Assembly: GCA_034770075.1 (NCBI GenBank)
Contig: CM068388.1
Location: forward strand, 14,965,653 to 15,029,652
Direction: 5' to 3'
Source of the DNA: Aralia elata
Lineage: Eukaryota; Streptophyta; Magnoliopsida; Apiales; Araliaceae
Length of the DNA: 64,000 nucleotides
Of the stretch, positions 1 to 11,277 are shown in pieces. A program made the position numbers and the translations under genes. The notes below the pieces were generated by a model. It had not been told where the DNA came from. It ran no database searches and worked only from the letters and a program-made list of their open reading frames with translations. Every line of letters starts with the position of its first letter. The stretch's first letter is position 1.

Positions 1-976
1 TTCACTGAAAGGTTCTTTTGTGATTAATGTTGAAATCTATATTATCTGGAAAGTCGTTGATCGCTAAGGAGGCTTACCCTAATTGTAGAATAAATATTAT
101 TTATTTAAATAAATTAAATAGTTTAATCTATTTATTTAAATAAGATTAGAATTGTTCTAATTGATTTATTCACAACCGGTTTAATATGGAGAACCTAAAG
201 GGTCACACCGCAAAAGGAAAATATTTATTTAAGAAGTAAATGGCATAATTGTAATAATAAGTTAAGTGTATTTAATTTAATCTATGGAGATAGAATAAAT
301 TAAATAGCTTAATATTTATTATTTAATATTTTGGAAATATTAAATATAAATTAATAAGAGGAGTCTTATTATTATTACTATTACTATTATTTAATTCCTA
401 ATAGGGATTGAGAATTAATTAATAGAAGTACTCTCTCATGAATTCCTAATTGGATTAGGAGTTCAATTAATTAAAGGAGTTTAATTAAAATAAAAACCCT
501 AATCCTAAATAGTTTAGGAGGGTTCCCTATATCTATAAATAAGAGGAGTTTTATCATGATTTGGGGTTAGACAATTTACACACTCTTCCATGAGAATGAG
601 AGAGAGAGTACTTGCAATTTCTATAGAGATAGAAACTAGGGTTTTGTCAACACCCATCTTCTTGAACAACTATTATTCCTTGGTGGATCACCTCTAGAGG
701 CCAAACACTTGGGTGGCTAACGTTGATCAAAGGAAGGAATTTAATCGGTGAAATTCAAGGAGAACGCGAAAGGAATTGGAGGTGAACTTGTACCCGAGGA
801 AGCACGGTTCTACGAGGGTATAATTTCTTAATCTCTATCTCTTTCGTTTAATTGATAATTGAGCACATGGATGATCATGGTGATGGTTTATATGAAAATT
901 TTAAAATCCGTTTTATCGCGCTTCCGCACTATTTATGTAATTTGATTGCATATTCGCGCTATGTACAAACCTAACA
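1..976 (+). repeat. 5' LTR of the copia element (3' 976 bp only)
   Basis: Matches 7296-8271 base for base apart from 16 substitutions that I counted by eye (about 1.6%). It ends in CA directly before the primer site. A TATA-like box (TATAAATA, 534-541) should start the element's transcript. The first ~827 bases of the LTR lie left of the window. Confidence 0.95.
534..541 (+). promoter_or_regulatory. TATA box in copia 5' LTR
   Basis: TATAAATA, conserved in the 3' LTR at 7829-7836. It marks the likely U3/R boundary region, with the transcript starting some 30 bases downstream. Confidence 0.6.
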
Positions 977-977
977 G

Positions 978-989
978 TGGTATCAGAGC
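978..989 (+). promoter_or_regulatory. Primer-binding site, initiator tRNA-Met type
   Basis: TGGTATCAGAGC begins two bases after the LTR terminus. This is the usual plant copia minus-strand primer site, complementary to the 3' end of initiator tRNA-Met. Confidence 0.93.
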
Positions 990-1080
990 CTAACCTTGTG
1001 CTAATTATCGATTATTATGATTCCATGTATGTATGGGTATGCGATTGGATCGATTTTCTGGGCAACGGAAAAAAATTTCG

Positions 1081-1215
1081 AAGTCTGCTACGCGGCGCGG
1101 CCGCGCCGCTTCCAGTTCATTCTGGAGCGCGGCCGCACCCTAACCCAGAAAACGTTTCTGGGGGTGCAGCGCGGCCGCGCCGCTCCTAGTTCATTTTGGA
1201 GCGCGGCCGCGCCGG
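1081..1215 (+). repeat. GC-rich repeat with four NotI octamers in the copia leader
   Basis: GCGGCCGC occurs at 1097-1104, 1129-1136, 1171-1178 and 1203-1210. The block consists of two related halves (each a GC core, a 'ccagttcat / cctagttcat' spacer, 'tggagcgcggccgc'). It is a sharp GC island in AT-rich DNA and can fold on itself. Short ORFs across it show no protein likeness. Confidence 0.85.
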
Positions 1216-1239
1216 TCTGCAGATTTTGAAAAAAAATTT

Positions 1240-1730
1240 ATTTTGATTTTATTTATTTTTCAATTAAGATAAAAGGTTTATTTTGAATTGGAATATGATT
1301 AAAATTAAAAGTTTTTATTTTAACTTGGAATGAGATTCCACGTTAACTAGAATAAAGGAGTTTATTCTATTTTGGAATAGGATTCCATGTTTCCTAGAAT
1401 AAAGGAGTTTATTCACATATGGAATATGATTCCATGTTTCCTTAAAAAATAAAGATGTTTATTTTGATAAGGAATAGGATTCAACATATTTTATTTTCCA
1501 ACAATTTTAAGTTAAAATAAAAGAGTTTGTTTTGAACTTGAAATTGGATTCCATGTTAATTGAGATAAAATAGTTTATTTTTTATTTAGAATTTGATTAA
1601 AATTAAAAGAGTTTATTTTTATTCAAAATTGGATAAAATAAAATAAATAAGTTCATTATGATTTAAATTTTGATTAAAATAATGGAGTTTATTTTTGTTT
1701 CAAAATTGAATTTCTAGTAAACTTTTAATT
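1240..1730 (+). repeat. Diverged ~60-bp repeats in the copia leader
   Basis: Units built on 'gaat(a/g)(t/g)gattcca' followed by 'aataaaggagtttatt' recur about eight times at roughly 55-65-bp spacing, with growing divergence to the right. No open frame is kept. The rest of the leader to about 3060 has no recognisable gene. Confidence 0.7.
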
Positions 1731-2474
1731 GCCCATTAAATGATATCAATGCATATATGGAATGGTTTTATTGTTCATGAGATGAATGTTATTTATTGAT
1801 ACATATGGAGATATGTATGATAATAAATAGGGATTGATTATGGACTACTGACCAATGTGTGATTGGATTTATTTTAGTGGATGCTTGAATGAATGGGTTT
1901 TTATAAATGGGGTCTGCGTACCTCGTCTTTTCTAGTTTTTCTTGATGTAAATTCTATCTTTCTCCTATGTACCTCCCCTTGACTGCTGATCAAGGTTTCT
2001 ATTTATTGTAAATAGTTTATGTAATAGGTTTAATTAGAATTACTTGAAGAATTGGAGACAAAGGAGCAAGGAGCGCTTGAAGACCCGTTTGTAATGGAGC
2101 CCGGGTTTAAATGTAATAGTTATATTTAAATTTTGTTCTTGCACCCTAGGTTTGACCTTTTGGTTCACTTGGTGGCTCTAGTGAACCAAACTAGAATAAA
2201 AGTTCATAATCAATCCGGGTAGAATATAGTATTCTATATGTGCATGCTTACTATGTATATATTATATATTATACAACATGCTTCGCATGTTAAATAATAT
2301 GACGCGTATTTTATATATATATGTGTATGCGCGCTAAATAAGATGAGACAAATAATAACAAACCCCTCAAAGCAATTATATTAAGTCCTAAGTGTTCAAA
2401 GATATTTGGAATATCGAACGTCGCCTTCTAGCATGGTAAAACGATAGAGTATTAAATATTTAATATGAGTTTGT

Positions 2475-2760
2475 TGTGCACACACAAGGCGAGTATTAAA
2501 TATTTAAGATGTTGTTTTATCACATTTGATGCTTATTAAGGAATTGAACATTACTGCTTTGTTGTGCACACACAAGGGCGATCTTTTTCTCTTCACATAT
2601 ATGGAAGTGCTAGGTTGGACTTAACTTAGATTATTTTAGTTCGGATGTGCACACACTTGACCATTATAATCTAAGAGGCAAAATACAAGGAGTTACATAA
2701 TGATGTAATTGACAATAGTTGTCTACCTATTTATTTATATATAGTTTGTTGTGCACACAC
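2475..2760 (+). repeat. Four dispersed TGTGCACACAC motifs
   Basis: The 11-mer occurs at 2475-2485, 2563-2573, 2647-2657 and 2750-2760. Three copies continue as 'aagg'. Spacing is 84-103 bp. Each copy contains the palindrome GTGCAC. The surrounding sequence is not coding. Confidence 0.75.
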
Positions 2761-3069
2761 AAGGCTATATACATTTGAAATGGGATCCTTATTCTCACTA
2801 GCAAATCTTTAATTAGAATTGCCGAACTATATATATTGAGAGTAATATAGTTTGATGAAAAAGTGAGAGATACCAATTTAAAATAAAGACCTAATTTATT
2901 TTGGTAATTAATTGAGAAATGAATGTATGCTAAAATATTGTTAAATTACAAATTTATTTATAGAATTTTACGATGTCTAATTCACTATCACTGCATAGCA
3001 TATTAGATGCTAATTAACCGGACCAAATTAAACGGACTGGTTAAGAAATTTGAGAATAGTTCTCAAGGC

Positions 3070-3780
3070 TGAAAAGCTATCTTATGTCCTTAATACGCTT
3101 ATCCCTGCAATGGTTGCAGACAATGCCTCTGAGGAAGAGATTGCTACTTTTGGAAAGTAATAAGATGATGCACAATTGGCTCAAATGCATCATGCTCGCA
3201 TCCATGAGAGTAACGAGCTTCAGCGTCAGCATGAAACTGTGGATGCTCCTACTATACTCCTGCACCTTCAAGTAGTTGAAGGGTGAGGAAAGTAGGACTA
3301 TTAGATATCAGATATCTAGGGAGCTCTTCCGATCTAGAATAACCGATGGCACTACAGTACAGACATATGTCCTAAAATGATCAATCTGATTGAACAATTG
3401 GGACAACTGGGTTTTAATGGATGGAGAGTTTATCCAAGATTTGATCTTGCAATCACTTTCGGACTCTTTCTCATAAATTGTTGTGAATTTCCACATGAAC
3501 AAGCTATATGTCAGCCTGCCTGAGTTGCTTAAACATGTTGAAAACTGTAAAGAGTCACTTTCTAACCAAGAAAGACCAAGTCTTACTGGCAGATGATTCT
3601 TCTAGGAAGCGGAAGAGGGCCAAAGGATCTTCTTAAAAGAAGAACAATTCAAAGAAGGTAAATGGAAAGGCAAAAACAAAGAACAATAAGAACAAGACTG
3701 ATGCAGATAGCAAATGAGTTTGCTTCCAATGCAATAAGCCTGGACACTGGAAAGGAAACTGTAAGGAGTATCTTACAGAG
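3070..3780 (+). pseudogene. Copia Gag (nucleocapsid) remnant
   Basis: Read across frames, this stretch keeps the pattern of a plant copia Gag, the protein that packages element RNA into virus-like particles. A decayed N-terminal part runs through 3070-3270. An UBN2-like stretch at 3290-3560 holds NLIEQLGQLG-like and SLPELL-like pieces. A Lys/Asn-rich basic linker follows at 3600-3710. A perfect CX2CX4HX4C zinc knuckle (CFQCNKPGHWKGNC) lies at 3721-3762. Stops and frame changes (for example a stop just before the knuckle) prevent any full product. The downstream reading continues into protease, as expected for a Gag-Pol polyprotein. It is certainly a copia gag relic, and the boundaries are approximate. 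Confidence 0.82.
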
Positions 3781-4800
3781 GCTAACCAGAAGAAGCTTAG
3801 TGAAGCTTCGGTTACAAATATGGGTTTGTTCATGATTGAAATAAATTTTTCTATAAGTCAAGGTTCTACTTGGGTATTGGATACCGGCTGTAGTTCTCAC
3901 GTATGCAATCTAATGCAGAGACTAAGCAGAAGTAGAAAGCTAAACAAAGTAGTAATCTTATGTGTGGGAATGGAGCAAAGGTTGCTACATTAACCATAGG
4001 AACTTATAGTTTAGCATTGCCTACGGGCAAGTCTATTAAGTTAATAAGTTGTTATTATGTTCCAGTTCTCTTTAGAAACATTATTACTTCCGTTGTTGGA
4101 CAAGGAAGGTTTTGGTATTATATTTAAGAACAATTGTTGTTCTATTTATAATGATAATGTTTTGTTTGAAACTGAAAGATCACTTGATAGACTTTGTAAA
4201 CTTGACTTACATGAAAAATATTTTGCAAATTGAACAAACTAATAAAAGAAAAAAAGGAGATGGTCATTCAAAGAGTTGAATGTGTGTATTTGATGAAATA
4301 CAAGTCTGAATCATTTGAAAGGTTCAAAGAATTCAGAAGTGAAACATATTGACAAAGTATTAAGATTCTTTGATCAGATCGAGGAAGGAATACTTGTGCA
4401 ATAAGTTTCTAGATCATCTCTAAATGGTATTTTCTCATAATAGACACCTCCTGATACACAATAATTGATTGGTGTATCTATAAGGAGAAATTGTACCTTG
4501 TTGGACATGATGCAGTCCATAATGATTTTTACCGACATTCCAGTATCCATCTAGGGTTATGCCCTAGAAACGGCTGCATATCTACAAAATAAGGTAACCT
4601 CAAAAATCTGGCCCCAATACTCCATAAAGGTTATGGATAGGGAGGATTCCTATTCTTAAGTATGTTAAGATAAGGGGTTGTCCAACTTATGTGAAAAAGG
4701 TTTCAAAGATAAGTTTGGGACAAAATCTGACAAGTGCAGATTTGTGGGATATCCTAAAGAAAGTTTAGGGTATTATTACTATAATCCTACACGCTTCCTT
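3781..4800 (+). pseudogene. Copia protease and integrase remnants, largely deleted
   Basis: The protease active-site motif is readable as WVLDTGCSSHVCN at 3871-3909, where D-T-G carries the catalytic Asp. After about 4130 the expected zinc finger and catalytic core of integrase are missing or unrecognisable. Sequence resembling the distal integrase resumes near 4255 (a KSESFERFKEFRSE-like block near 4299-4340) and runs to about 4800, ending in the KSDKCRFVGYPKESLGYYYYNP-like stretch typical of the copia integrase C-terminal side. Multiple stops and frame changes occur. No active integrase could be made from this copy. Confidence 0.8.
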
Positions 4801-4811
4801 CTTAGATAAAG

Positions 4812-5120
4812 GTGTTTATCATCGAAGGAGCTAGTGGGAGGGTAATAGATCTTGAAAGAGTTCAAGAACCACAAAGCACTTTAAGTCGAACCGAGGAACC
4901 TGTAGATAGACCTATTGTACCACAATCGAATCGTAAATCTGGAAGAGTACCGAAGATACCTAGGAGGTATGGATTCATCATAGAGGATGATGATGAGGTA
5001 CGCATCATAGAGGATGATGATCCAGTTATATACGATGAGGCTATGAGTAGAAGACACTCAGAGAAATGGCAGATGGCCATGAAATCCGAAATGGACTCCA
5101 TGTATGAGAACCAAGTATAG
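4812..5120 (+). pseudogene. Copia pol linker between integrase and RT, open fragment
   Basis: An open 102-codon piece, longer than its neighbours. It carries the conserved inter-domain run of copia Pol: an R-S-G-R-(V)-P-K-I-P-R-R-Y-like motif, an acidic Asp/Glu run, and the start of RT (A-M-S-R-R-H-S-E-K-W-Q-M-A-M-K-S-E-M-D-S-M). In intact elements this leads straight into the reverse transcriptase, and here a TAG ends it. It is not an independent gene. Confidence 0.85.
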
Positions 5121-6457
5121 ACTCTGGTTACTCCACAAAAGGGCATAGTGCCTAGAGTGTGAATATGGGTCTTTAAGAGAAAGACTGAGGCAAATGGCAA
5201 GGTGGAGACCTATAAGACCAGACTTGTTTAAAAGGTTTTTCAAGTCAAGGAGTTGACTGTGATAAAACCTTATTACCAGGTAATGCTCAAGTCCATTTGG
5301 ATTTTGCTTGTGATTGTAGCTTATTACGAAATCTGGCAAAATGGATGTAGAGACGTCCTTCCTCAATGAATACTTGAGGAGAATGTATGTATGATACAGC
5401 CAGAGAAATTTGTTTCAAAGGTTGAAGCAAATCATGTTTTAAGCTACAATGATCCATTGATGGATTGAAGCAAGCTTCTCAAAGATGGAACATTCGTTTT
5501 GATGAGACAATCAATAGAGTTTGATTTTATCAAAAATGAGAATGAACCTAGTGTGTACAAAAGGGTCAGTGGGAGCACTGTGACATTCCTAGTATTATAT
5601 GTTGATATACTATTGATAAAGAATAACACACCAATGCTACAATCAGTAAAGATAAAATTGTCTAAACATTCCTCCATGAATGACTTGGGAGGAGCATCCT
5701 ATAAATTGGGGATATAAATCTATATAGATAGATTTAAAAGGATGTTCGGCTTGACCCAAGGAACGTATATTCATTTGATGTTAAAGGCGTTTAGCATGGC
5801 AAAACTCCAAGAGAGGTCTTATGATGATGAACCATGGAGTGTATCTCTCTAAAATTGTCTCCAATTAAAAGAGAGATCGCATGAGTTACTATCATGTATG
5901 CAATGAATATACTAGGCTTGATGTTGATCAGTCATATTCTGGAGATGATCACTGTAAGACAGTGATAAACATCTTTAGGTACTTAACCGGTACTAAAGAT
6001 GTGATCATGATTCATGGTAGGTCTGAATAAAAACTAGAAGCCTAAACAGACTCAAGTTTTTCAGACTGACCAAGACAATAACAAATCCACTTTAGGGTAA
6101 ATCGTTACCTTGAATGGTGGTGCAGTGAATTGGAAAGGTTCTAAACAGCAAAGAGTTGTTGGTTTAGTGACAAAGACAAAGTATATAGCTGTAAGTGAAG
6201 CAGCAAGTTTGATTATTTGGATGAAAAGTTCATTATAGAACTAGGAATAGTTCCTAAGTCTCATCTTGGATTCAAACATGTGTTGCGGCACTTTCATTTG
6301 ATTAGTAGAATCATTGAAAGAAGAATAGTCACTATAGAGATAGTGGACTCTCGAGAACAACATTGCATATCCATTTATTGAAGCTTTATCCAAACAGCAG
6401 GATGATCGTCACTTAGAGAATAAGGGTATTAGATACCATGACGATTGGCTTTAGTGC
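5121..6457 (+). pseudogene. Copia reverse transcriptase-RNase H remnant
   Basis: Continues the linker fragment through several frames. Recognisable pieces are an RT finger segment (IWVFKRKTEANGKVETYKTRLV-like, 5160-5230), an RT palm fragment at 5499-5717 and an RNase H-like tail to about 6440. The palm box reads YVDI at 5598-5609 where active copia RTs have YVDD, so a catalytic Asp is lost. At least a dozen stops and several frame changes are present. The region ends at the polypurine tract of the 3' LTR. Confidence 0.85.
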
Positions 6458-6468
6458 AAGTGGGAGAT
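6458..6468 (+). promoter_or_regulatory. Polypurine tract of the copia element
   Basis: AAGTGGGAGAT lies directly before the TG that opens the 3' LTR. It is the usual plant copia plus-strand primer. Confidence 0.85.
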
Positions 6469-8271
6469 TGAAAGTAGTATGCACACAAGCCAATCATATT
6501 TGATATGATGTAGCATATACTTTGTAATCTTATTCGTTTGTTAAAGGCATTTTACTTTATCTACATGATGTTGTTATATTAAATGTGATAAACCCATAGT
6601 TTTGAGCAATGCTTTTAGAATCATGATGGTGATCATGCTAATGAGATCTAAATTCTAGATAGCTCACAAACTAAAATCGTTCCTAATCGATGGATTACTA
6701 AAAAGGGGATTAGTGAATCCGGATAGATTAGTACATACGTTGCTTGCTCTTATGAAGAGGATGATTGATCTCATAATCATTTGTGTGGAGACACTAAAGC
6801 AAGTATGTAGGTGCTTATTAGAGAATAAGTTCACTGAACGTGGCTCGCTAAGGAATACCTAATGGAGTTTTACTCGCCTATCAATAGGAATTCCTCTAGT
6901 GATAGTAGTACAAGTGATCCTTGGACTTGAGATCATCATAGTATCTTGTGTATGATGAGTTATACTTTGACATGTCCCTTAAGACCCTTAGGGTATATCA
7001 AAGGGTATGATTGGGTATAATAAGTTATACATGGAGATAAGTGAATGATCAACAAAGAATCTACCACTTCTAGTAAAAGGAGTGAATGTCCTATGTGATT
7101 CGATAAATGACGACTCAGAAGTCTTTGGCCAAAGCAGAATGAAATTAAAAAGGAGTTTCTAATTTGCATTATCAGAGTTGTGCATTTGAGAATCGAAATA
7201 CATATAATTAAATAAAATAAGACTTGACAGTAATTCCATGTCTTATATTTAATTGGGACATTGTATGGTGGAAGGATTGAATTGTACGGTAACTATTCAC
7301 TGAAAGGTTCTTTTGTGATTAATGTTGAAATCTATATTATCTGGAAAGTCGTTGATCGCTAAGGGGGCTTACCCTTATTGTAGAATAAATATTATTTATT
7401 TAAATGAATTAAACAGTTTAATTTATTTATTTAAATAAGATTAGAATTGTTCTAATTGATTTATTCACAACCGGTTTAATATGGAGAACCTAAAGGGTCA
7501 CACCGCAAAAAGAAAATATTTATTTAAGAAGTAAATGGCATAATTGTAATAATAAGTTAAGTGTATTTAATTTAATCTATGGAGATAGAATAAATTAAAT
7601 AGCTTAATATTTATTATTTAATATTTTAGAAATATTAAATATAAATTAATAAGAGGAGTCTTATTATTATTACTATTACTATTATTTAATATCTAATAGG
7701 GATTGGGAATTAATTAATAGAAGTACTCTCTCATGAATTCCTAATTGGATTAGGAGTTCAATTAATTAAAGGAGTTTAATTAAAATAAAAACCCTAATCC
7801 TAAATAGTTTAGGAGGGTTCCCTATATCTATAAATAAGAGGAGTTTTATCATGATTTGGGGTTAGACAATTTACACACTCTTCCATGAGAATGAGAGAGA
7901 GAGTACTTGCAATTTCTATAGAGATAGAAACTAGGGTTTTGCCAACACCCATCTTCTTGAACAACTATTATTCCTTGGTTGATCACCTCTAGAGGCCAAA
8001 CACTTGGGTGGCTAACGTTGATCAAAGGAAGGAATTTAATCGGTGAAATTCAAGGAGAACGCGAAAGGAATTGGAGGTGAACTTGTACCCGAGGAAGCAC
8101 GGTTCTACGAGGGTATAATTTCTTAATCTCTATCTCTTTCGTTTAATTGATAATTGAGCACATGGATGATCATGGTGAAGATTTGTATGAAAATTTTAAA
8201 ATCCGTTTTATCGCTCTTCCGCACTATTTATGTAATTTGATTGCATATTCGCGCTATGTACAAACCTAACA
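6469..8271 (+). repeat. 3' LTR of the copia element (1803 bp, complete)
   Basis: Starts TGAAAGTA after the polypurine tract and ends CTAACA. Its last 976 bases match the window's first 976. The TATA box is at 7829-7836. Its first ~860 bp also match a partial LTR at 51441-52304, which begins with the same TGAAAGTA. Confidence 0.94.
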
Positions 8272-8448
8272 TTTAGCCTGTGTGGCAAGGACACGTGATG
8301 AAAGTTCTCTTTGACCTGGATGTAAAGAGGAACTATTGATTGGATTGATTATGACAATTGGTGTTATAGTTGATGAAATCTTGATGGTGTATTTTTTTAT
8401 TGGAGAAGATAGTAGACATTATGATCTAGTTGACTCTTCTAATGGATT
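8272..8448 (+). repeat. Gypsy LTR fragment, plus orientation
   Basis: The part with 'gaagatagtagacatt...ctagttgactcttctaatggattg' matches 44030-44090 inside the solo LTR at 41644-44587. It is a scrap of the same LTR family. It is cut on the left by the copia insertion and on the right by the inverted piece that follows. Confidence 0.65.
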
Positions 8449-9400
8449 GCTCTGATACCAACGTGTGACTCCCCCAAATCCGAGGTCTCTTTACCAACAG
8501 ATTCAGTGCTCACGGTACTACACATTCATCGTCTATTCTACCTATGCATTCAATCATAAGGACATAAATGTAATTACAAAGTTATTTTAGTCCGTCTTAC
8601 ACTACAAATCCCAGGTTCTAATACCTTTACTAAGACATAACACATAACATCATAGATTAATAATACAATCTGTAAACATCAACATACATAACATAAACTA
8701 TTACAAAAGCGGATATGATATAATATCCTCTATTCCGTCGCTTTTCCCTTGCCTTTATCCTTACGTGACGTCTCGCCCTGTTCTGGCTTTGCTGAAAGCA
8801 TGAAGTTCATAGCAAGAATGAGCATTTGATTGCTCAACAAGTAATACAGTTGGTAAAACAACAACATCAAGAATCATGCTTTCAGTTCAACAACTGAACA
8901 ATAGTTGTGAACGTTATCTCAATAATTAGGAATATGATATAGTATTCCAATTCAATAACAATACTTCTAAAAACATACTGAGTGATCCGATGACCATTGA
9001 ACTCTTGCTTCTTACAATAGGTTTAATAGTTGATATAGACTATAAACCGATATTTTTCTTGTCGGGCACTTCTAGGTGATCAGCCTATTTGCACCCTATA
9101 TTGTACACCACATAACGTCTATTTGTCCTTGGTAGAGGACAATTGGTATTACCGACCAAAAAATATTTTTCCCCTAATTAAAGGGTTGTTCTTCTCAGTT
9201 TTATACTTGGAAATCCAAACCAAATCAATAAGGTTGGATAGCTATATTCAATAATATCTCGATGGTATATCAAGAAAGCAACTCAAAATAAGTGTAGCCG
9301 AAATAATTGGCTTTAACGACAATCTCAATAGTTCATGATATTAGAACTCTTAAATATCAACAACATGCATAATAGCATCAATAAATATCTCGAATGATTA
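8449..9400 (-). repeat. Inverted gypsy LTR 3' part with primer site
   Basis: On the minus strand the LTR terminus (GGGGGAGTCACA) lies at 8464, followed by TGGTATCAGAGC (8449-8460), an initiator-Met-type primer site. Nothing internal remains beyond the primer site. Its reverse complement aligns with 9400-10305, sharing the 'gggg..gtcaca' end, the 'ccaggttcta..acctttact/ag' block, the 'aagaat.agcattt' block and the 'ggctgatcac' block. The right border, where orientation flips, is near 9400. Confidence 0.75.
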
Positions 9401-10305
9401 ACTATTCATAATCTTTGGATTTCAGGCTTTGTGTTATAATGCACTTCTTTAAAGCGTGAATACGCATAAACTGTTTAAGAAGAAGTCTATGCCATTTGAA
9501 TCGGCTAGACACATGTTTCATTGCTTTCAATTTAAGTCTTTGAAATATTATTGATGCTAGATAGAGTTGTTCAACTAAATTACTTTGGTTTGAACTCAAG
9601 ACTGAGCATGAACATCCCTTATTTGGGAAAGTTTTAATTTTGCTGAAAGGCAGTTACACAGAACGCAATGTCGTTATGATAAGATAGTGTTAATCAATGT
9701 AGGGCATAACGGGCTGATCACCCACCATGCCTGTAAGACCAGATAGTTCGTAGATGAATGTCTATAAGAACCTTTTTGAAAAGAAAAAGTTCGTGGTCTT
9801 TTGACCGCTCAGCAAAGTCAATATGTCGTTTCAAAAATGCAAACAAGTCATGTTATTTATAAATGTTTCAGATGCTTTACAGTTTTGTTCCACTATAAAA
9901 GCATATCTTAAAGAAAGCATTTAATCCTTGTGATATGTTGTTTATTAACTATTAATACTTGTTGCGCAATTAAATGCTTATTCTTGCTTTGAAATTAAAT
10001 ATTTTCAGTAAAACCCGAACGTGTAGAAGGCTCAGGAACAGATAAAGGGAAAGGACAGCTGAACGAGTAGTCGACAAGTGTTTATTGTAATAAACGAAGG
10101 TTATGTAATAATACTTGAATTATTATTAGTAACATGTAATGAAGATTTCTAAAGGTCTTAGAACCTGGAATTGTAATGAATAAATTTGTAATAATGTTAG
10201 TTACCTTCATATTGATTATTTCTGTACAGATAGATACATGTGAATGATTAGTACCGTGTAGCACCGAATACGGGTTTGAAGGTACCCAGATTTGGGGGCG
10301 TCACA
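9400..10305 (+). repeat. Gypsy LTR 3' part, plus orientation
   Basis: Ends TTTGGGGGCGTCACA, the terminus shared by this LTR family (also 44587 and 57883). It is homologous to the inverted copy on its left and to the fragment on its right ('ggctgatcac', 'tatgtcgtttcaaaaat'). Short ORFs across it (9402-9599, 10082-10264) have no protein likeness. Confidence 0.75.
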
Positions 10306-11107
10306 ATGCTAGTTGAATTGGCTAAAATATTTCGATTGATGTTCGAACTATTGATGTAAGTCTAAGCTATTTAATTCGGCTAGATGAATGTTAAAAATGT
10401 TATGAAATGCAAGAATCCCTTGAGAATACTTTCACCAAACCAAATTATTTTGGTGCGGACTCGTATGGCAGAACTGAGGTGAACAACCCTAATATTGGGA
10501 AAGTTTTTGGTCAGTAATACTGATTGACCCTACCGAGTGATAAAGAAATGCATATAAACGTTTCAGTAAAATGATGTACGATAGGCTGATCACTTATTGT
10601 AGAGTATTTTTAGTCCTTGTGATTGACAAATATTCATATGGTTTTTAAGTATTTTTCAATGTCTTGATGACGCCTTAGTATGTCGTTTCAAAAATATGAA
10701 ACTATTTCGCAATTATTGAACAATTGTGAAGATTCCTCAAAGATGTTCCATAATTCTGGAAATGAGATATGCAGAAGGGATGAATGTGATATCCCGAATG
10801 TAGTGAGTTAGTAAATCATGATATTAGATTATTACGACGATTGTGGCATACGATAATACTTAGAAAATAAAATTTATGGGTTAAGGAGAGATAATATTCA
10901 GAATACAATTGCGTTTAGTAAAGGTTAAGGAACAAAACCTATAAGAATTTGTGAAGAAGATGGATTAATTAGGTGATGTAACACCTAAATGGAAATAGTA
11001 ATACGTTAAAATTACTCAACGATAAAATTTCAGAAGAAATTAGACGAAAACCGAGTAAGGGAGGTTTCGGTGATTCTAAGGACGTAATCCTTATAACAAA
11101 GGAAGAA
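10306..11107 (+). repeat. Further gypsy LTR fragments, plus orientation
   Basis: 10315-10786 repeats the middle of the previous LTR ('accaaattattttggtgcgg', 'aggctgatcac', 'tagtatgtcgtttcaaaaat'). At 10787 a new LTR-like start TGTGATATCCCGAATG appears and runs to 11107. No coding sequence is visible. Confidence 0.6.
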
Positions 11108-11205
11108 TGTAACAACCCGGATTTTTCAAGAAAAATAATTATAATAAGAATTTAATAAATACAATTCTTATTATGAGACGTAACGGATTGAGTGTAGTAT
11201 ATATG

Positions 11206-11277
<72 letters not shown>

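Larger units (their letters stand above)
1..8271 (+). mobile_element. Ty1-copia LTR retrotransposon, 5' end cut by window
   Basis: Two collinear LTR copies (1-976 and 7296-8271, offset exactly 7295 with no indel) flank an internal region of about 5.5 kb. An initiator-Met-type primer site follows the 5' LTR and a purine tract precedes the 3' LTR. The internal order is gag zinc knuckle, protease, integrase remnant, reverse transcriptase, RNase H, which is the copia order. The coding region is badly decayed and most of integrase is missing. The left flank lies outside the window, so the target duplication cannot be tested. Confidence 0.93.

Noticed and set aside
978..989. tRNA gene from the tRNA-like primer site
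   Set aside because: Only the 12 bases complementary to the tRNA end are present; no cloverleaf.
977..1229. Two overlapping 70-codon ORFs across the GC-rich block
   Set aside because: Created by GCGGCCGC repeats in a noncoding leader; no conserved residues.
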